Shown: positions 61,318 to 64,000 of the stretch, piece after piece | How positions within the stretch are numbered: the stretch's first letter is position 1 | Layout: the number at the start of each line of letters is the position of its first letter | DNA from: Candidatus Obscuribacterales bacterium | GTDB taxonomy: Bacteria; Cyanobacteriota; Vampirovibrionia; Obscuribacterales; Obscuribacteraceae | Length of the DNA: 64,000 nt | Direction: 5' to 3' | Assembly: GCA_019750335.1 (NCBI GenBank) | Contig: JAIEOQ010000004.1 | Coordinates: 124,001 to 188,000 of the forward strand | Program-made: the position numbers and the translations under genes | Notes under the pieces: model-generated | What the model was told of the DNA's origin: nothing | The model's input: the letters and a program-made list of their open reading frames with translations, nothing else | Databases searched by the model: none

Positions 61318-61938
61318 TTAGAACCTTGAACCGTAGCGTAAACCGTACATACCAGCTCCCAACCAAGGGCTGTTCGGACGAATGAGGAAGCCGGACATGA
61401 TTGCACCAGCGCCGAAGGCGGTGGCATAGTTAAGAGCGTTGGAAAAACCGCGGTGCGTATTTTTTTGCTTCGGTTGAGCTTTTGGAGCGCTGGCCAAAGT
61501 TTGAGCAACGCGACCTGATTGGGCTTGGTTGTTTGCCATGATCGGCATTTGATTGTGGCTGACCATTTGATTGTTCATCGGCATCTGGTTGCCCATAGCC
61601 ATTGGACTGCGAGCCATTTGTCCATTGCCCATTTGGTTGGCCATCTGGTTGTTAGCCGTTGGATAAAATTGCTGGGCGGGCATGTTGCGCATTTGTTGAG
61701 ACGGAGCAGCATTATTCATGCTAAATCCGGCACTTGTATCTGCGCCGGTCAAACCTGCTTGCCGATTTTGAGCTTGATTGAGGCTCATAGCATTGGCGTA
61801 GCTTGGGTCAAGCGGCACAACTTCCGGGGGCAGCAATGAATCGTCGACGGATTCGACGGATATTCCTTGCGCGCACACCGCACCGGTTTGGGTGAGGAGT
61901 AGCGAGCAGGATATTAGGAGGTGTAGCTTTCTTTTCAT
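61318..61938 (-). CDS. Secreted Met/Asn/Gln-rich protein
   Basis: 206 residues from ATG 61938. After a signal peptide (LLISCSLLLTQTGAVCAQ) the centre (about 85-135) repeats NQM units (ANNQMANQMGNGQMARSPM). The C-terminal 45 residues (SNALNYATAFGAGAIMSGFL then WLGAGMYGLRYGSRF) hold one hydrophobic stretch and a Gly/Tyr-rich end. Function unknown; Met-rich repeats sometimes bind copper, but that is speculation. Confidence 0.75.
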   Translation of the reverse strand: MKRKLHLLISCSLLLTQTGAVCAQGISVESVDDSLLPPEVVPLDPSYANAMSLNQAQNRQAGLTGADTSAGFSMNNAAPSQQMRNMPAQQFYPTANNQMANQMGNGQMARSPMAMGNQMPMNNQMVSHNQMPIMANNQAQSGRVAQTLASAPKAQPKQKNTHRGFSNALNYATAFGAGAIMSGFLIRPNSPWLGAGMYGLRYGSRF

Positions 61939-62026
61939 TGCTTTTTACTTGATGCTTCGGATGCGTTGTTGTTTTGTTCAATCAACGTGCTGGAATATTA
62001 CGATCTATGGAAGCCAGAGGGAATCC

Positions 62027-62057
62027 GGGATATTCCCATGGCGGTGGGAAGATTCCC
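62027..62057. promoter_or_regulatory. Pair of GGGA-n-TTCCC dyads upstream of the 61318-61938 gene
   Basis: GGGATATTCCC (62027-62037) and GGGAAGATTCCC (62046-62057), each followed by ATGG, lie 90-120 bases before the start at 61938. They resemble the elements at 54552 and 55730, including the CCCATG extension of the latter. Confidence 0.5.
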
Positions 62058-62075
62058 ATGGAATTATTAAACGGA

Positions 62076-63002
62076 TTAAAAATTGGTGATTACCGCTGTC
62101 GGTGCCATCATTTGTCCGGTCTTTTGCCCGTTGACGTTAGCCGGGTGGAACTGGGTGTAGGGGAAACCGAAATCGGTGGTTTTGTTGCTATATATAGGAA
62201 TGCGTCGCATCCCTTGTCCAAATTCGGTGGATTGTCTGGCGTTTAAAGCGCCGATGCCGTTATAACGCATAGCACTGGTGCCAAAATCTTGGATACTTGA
62301 GCCGGTGGAGATAGCGTTACCGCCCATGCCGCTATAGCGTCTACCGCCGCCGAGGTCGATCGAGCTATTGCGTGGTCCGTTGCCTGTAGCTACGCCGTAA
62401 GGGACGCCATAGCCGGCCATCGGTCCGAGTAGCTCAACTTGATCTTGGCTGCCGTCGCCCTGGAAACCGCCTAAGACACTGCGCCGTCCGCGCAATTCAT
62501 ATTGTCTTGTTTGTTGTCCGCTGCGGCGCACGTTAGGAATGGTTGTGTAATAACCGCCGGTTCCGGGTAAGCCGCCGCCGGGTAGAACGCCTGATTGAAT
62601 GGCCGGATTGAATGAGCCTGCCGGTGCTTGCAAGCTACCTGGTGCCCAACCTGGTGTGGATGGAGAAGGTGGTGCGTACATGCTAGGACCAAGTTGTCCA
62701 GGCATAGCTACCGAAGCCGGATTTAGATAAGTGTTGTAAGAGCCGCCGCTAATACCACCATCGGTATGATTTACCGAAGGAAGCAAAGTTGAGGGACCCA
62801 AATGACCGGGATTGACCATGCCGGGCACGGAACCGTCGCCGAATGCCGGTACTTGTCCTGGCGGTGCCGGAATAAACGGTGCGCTGTAAGAGCTGCCGCT
62901 GATAAGCGGGTTACGTAAACCACTTACCTGTTGAGCAAAAGCAGCTTGACCGCAGCTTATGCCAAGGGTAATTGCAATTAGACTTACTTTTTTGAGAAGC
63001 AT
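62076..63002 (-). CDS. Secreted Gly/Pro/Ser-rich protein, paralog B
   Basis: 308 residues from ATG 63002 with AGGAGG eight bases upstream. A signal peptide (VSLIAITLGISCGQAAFAQ) leads to a Pro/Gly/Ser-rich chain. Residues encoded at 62637-62789 form a 51-residue block (from TLLPSVNHTDGGISGG to STPGWAPG) identical to the neighbour at 63035-63727. The C-terminal half (RSGQQTRQYELRGRRSV; FGTSAMRYNGIGAL) differs. No known domain. Probably an exported structural component encoded with the secretion cluster. Confidence 0.8.
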   Translation of the reverse strand: MLLKKVSLIAITLGISCGQAAFAQQVSGLRNPLISGSSYSAPFIPAPPGQVPAFGDGSVPGMVNPGHLGPSTLLPSVNHTDGGISGGSYNTYLNPASVAMPGQLGPSMYAPPSPSTPGWAPGSLQAPAGSFNPAIQSGVLPGGGLPGTGGYYTTIPNVRRSGQQTRQYELRGRRSVLGGFQGDGSQDQVELLGPMAGYGVPYGVATGNGPRNSSIDLGGGRRYSGMGGNAISTGSSIQDFGTSAMRYNGIGALNARQSTEFGQGMRRIPIYSNKTTDFGFPYTQFHPANVNGQKTGQMMAPTAVITNF

Positions 63003-63034
63003 TTTTCCGGCCTCCTAAGAGCCTGGTTTACTAA

Positions 63035-63727
63035 CTAAAATGGCGCGATAGTCATAACACCCATGCCGTTTTTGGGCGACATGCGGTTACCGTATTGGTC
63101 TTGAGTGGGAACAGCGTTGGGAAAAGTTTGTTGGGGACCGTCTTGAGCGGTTTGTCCGTACATTCCTTGACCAAAGTCGAAGCTGCGTGTGCCGCGATAT
63201 TTATAGCGGCCAAAATCGGTGCTTGTTTGTCCGCCCCAGCGGGAGGTGGGAGCATAGCCGGCCAGTCCACCACCGGGCATTACATTGGTTACTGTAACTG
63301 GCGGCGGATAAAAGTCTCTTGGTCCGTGGACGATACCCGGTGCCCAGCCTGGAGTGGACGGGGAGGGCGGTGCGTACATGCTTGGACCAAGTTGCCCGGG
63401 CATAGCTACCGAAGCCGGATTTAGATAAGTATTGTAGGAGCCGCCGCTAATACCACCATCTGTATGATTTACCGATGGCAGCAGAGTGGGCGGACCGAGA
63501 TGACCAGGAACGACGGGAGCCGGTAAAGAGCCATCGCCCATTGCCGGTGCTTGACCTTGTGCTGCCTGAACGTTCGGATAAGCTGAAGTTGCACCATTAA
63601 TAAGCGGTGTCCTTAAGCTTGTTGTCGAAGCGCCGGCATAGTTATATTGAGCTTTTACGGCAAGACAGCTAGAGCCAGCAAATAATGCTGTCAGCAGTAG
63701 AGATGCAAGTTTAAGCCGGTTGCTCAT
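63035..63727 (-). CDS. Secreted Gly/Pro/Ser-rich protein, paralog A
   Basis: 230 residues from ATG 63727. A signal peptide (LASLLLTALFAGSSCLAVKA) is followed by LRTPLINGATSAYPN and a chain sharing a 51-residue identical block (encoded 63335-63487) with paralog B 32 bases downstream. The C-terminal part differs (TDFGRYKYRGTRSFDFGQG). It is the first gene of the leftward cluster. The duplication must be recent or kept alike by conversion or selection. Confidence 0.8.
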   Translation of the reverse strand: MSNRLKLASLLLTALFAGSSCLAVKAQYNYAGASTTSLRTPLINGATSAYPNVQAAQGQAPAMGDGSLPAPVVPGHLGPPTLLPSVNHTDGGISGGSYNTYLNPASVAMPGQLGPSMYAPPSPSTPGWAPGIVHGPRDFYPPPVTVTNVMPGGGLAGYAPTSRWGGQTSTDFGRYKYRGTRSFDFGQGMYGQTAQDGPQQTFPNAVPTQDQYGNRMSPKNGMGVMTIAPF

Positions 63728-63734
63728 TTGGTCT

Positions 63735-63787
63735 CTTTATGTGTTCTTGGGCAGTGCATTTGATTACACTTTTAGCAACACATAAAG
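63735..63787. promoter_or_regulatory. 11-bp inverted repeat upstream of the cluster's first gene
   Basis: CTTTATGTGTT (63735-63745) and AACACATAAAG (63777-63787) are perfect complements 31 bases apart, directly before the ATG at 63727. They could form a 5' UTR hairpin or act as a split operator. Confidence 0.45.
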
Positions 63788-63858
63788 TAGAGCTTTCAGG
63801 GGGCGTTGTCGTTGGTGTTTATACGCAATTCAATGCGGTTTTTCCCACTCTCTAAATA

Positions 63859-64000
63859 TTATTTAGTACTTTTTGCTTGAATATCTTTGGTAACGCTTGT
63901 TTTACGGTGCTGCTTAAAGAATTGCCAGAGCAAGTCATTGGCGTTTACGTCTCTATTGGTTTTGCCGATTACCCTGGCTGGAAGATATTGCAATCCACCC
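63859..64000 (-). CDS. C-terminal fragment of an esterase/PHB depolymerase-like protein (cut by window edge)
   Basis: Only the last 46-47 codons are visible, ending TAA at 63859-63861. The reading GGLQYLPARVIGKTNRDVNA then NDLLWQFFKQHRK fits the end of LpqC/feruloyl-esterase-type alpha/beta hydrolases, which close with (N/D)A(S/T)xLIWxFFxxH. The call rests on this short tail and is tentative. Confidence 0.5.
   Translation of the reverse strand, partial: GGLQYLPARVIGKTNRDVNANDLLWQFFKQHRKTSVTKDIQAKSTK

Noticed and set aside
46844..63727. Complete integrative conjugative element
   Set aside because: No relaxase, integrase, attachment repeats or tRNA boundary seen in the window; only the channel-type genes and a replication-relaxation protein are present.

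Overview
The window looks like a chromosomal segment of a diderm, non-photosynthetic relative of the Cyanobacteria, most likely a Melainabacteria/Vampirovibrionia-type genome such as the Obscuribacterales. This is inferred from gene content: LL-diaminopimelate aminotransferase, a YlqD-family protein, a DUF4388 (PatA-type) protein, system II cytochrome c maturation (ResB/CcsA), a cyanobacterial-style sigma factor, SppA and TonB-type envelope proteins, and no photosynthesis genes. Nearly all space is coding, with many hypothetical secreted proteins and several zinc-ribbon proteins.

Region 1 (1-16 kb): a TonB-like membrane protein cut by the left edge, a secreted VirB10/TrbI-like protein, a zinc-ribbon protein with repeated LRSPLL motifs, then sppA, a Yip1-like protein, miaA, small proteins, a DUF4388 protein, a SpoIID-like protein, an odd tRNA-Ser(UGA), tlyA and an adenosine-deaminase-like enzyme. 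Region 2 (16-19.2 kb): a histone-H1-like Lys/Ala protein with a clear terminator, a 32-bp direct repeat, a structured leader, and a three-gene operon. The operon encodes a secreted precursor with six cysteines exactly seven residues apart, a DUF692 (MNIO) enzyme and its BufC/HvfC-type partner. This is a putative bufferin/oxazolin-like RiPP system with an unusual precursor and is the strongest candidate for a little-described system here.

Region 3 (19.2-35.5 kb): mostly housekeeping genes. They are aat, a dihydrofolate reductase fused through a membrane helix to a cytochrome c domain, thyA, a RocA-type aldehyde dehydrogenase, a GNAT protein, DUF488, glucose-6-phosphate isomerase, ylqD, an orphan CRISPR-type RAMP protein, an amino-acid permease, a primary-type sigma factor, ccsA/resB, a polyprenyl diphosphate synthase, dapL and a receiver-only response regulator. 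The ResB/CcsA pair could mature the cytochrome half of the fusion. Region 4 (35.5-46.8 kb): a solitary PglX/type IIG-like adenine methyltransferase, a TPR protein paired with a TonB-C protein, a 3-hydroxyacyl-CoA dehydrogenase, an OppF-type ATPase, and a zinc-ribbon Ser/Thr kinase with TPRs.

Region 5 (46.8-63.7 kb): a minus-strand cluster resembling a reduced type IV secretion system. It has a replication-relaxation family protein, a VirD4/TraG coupling ATPase with a C-terminal zinc ribbon, VirB8-like, VirB4, VirB3/PrgI-like, a 1420-residue VirB6/TrbL-like protein, a possible VirB2-like small protein, and four secreted Pro/Gly/Met-rich proteins, two of which share an identical 51-residue block. 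I see no relaxase, integrase, VirB9 or VirB11 in the window. Four similar GGGA-n-TCCC dyads sit upstream of three transcription units in this cluster and may be shared operators. The right edge cuts an esterase-like gene.

All functional calls are by reading motifs by eye; no database search was run.
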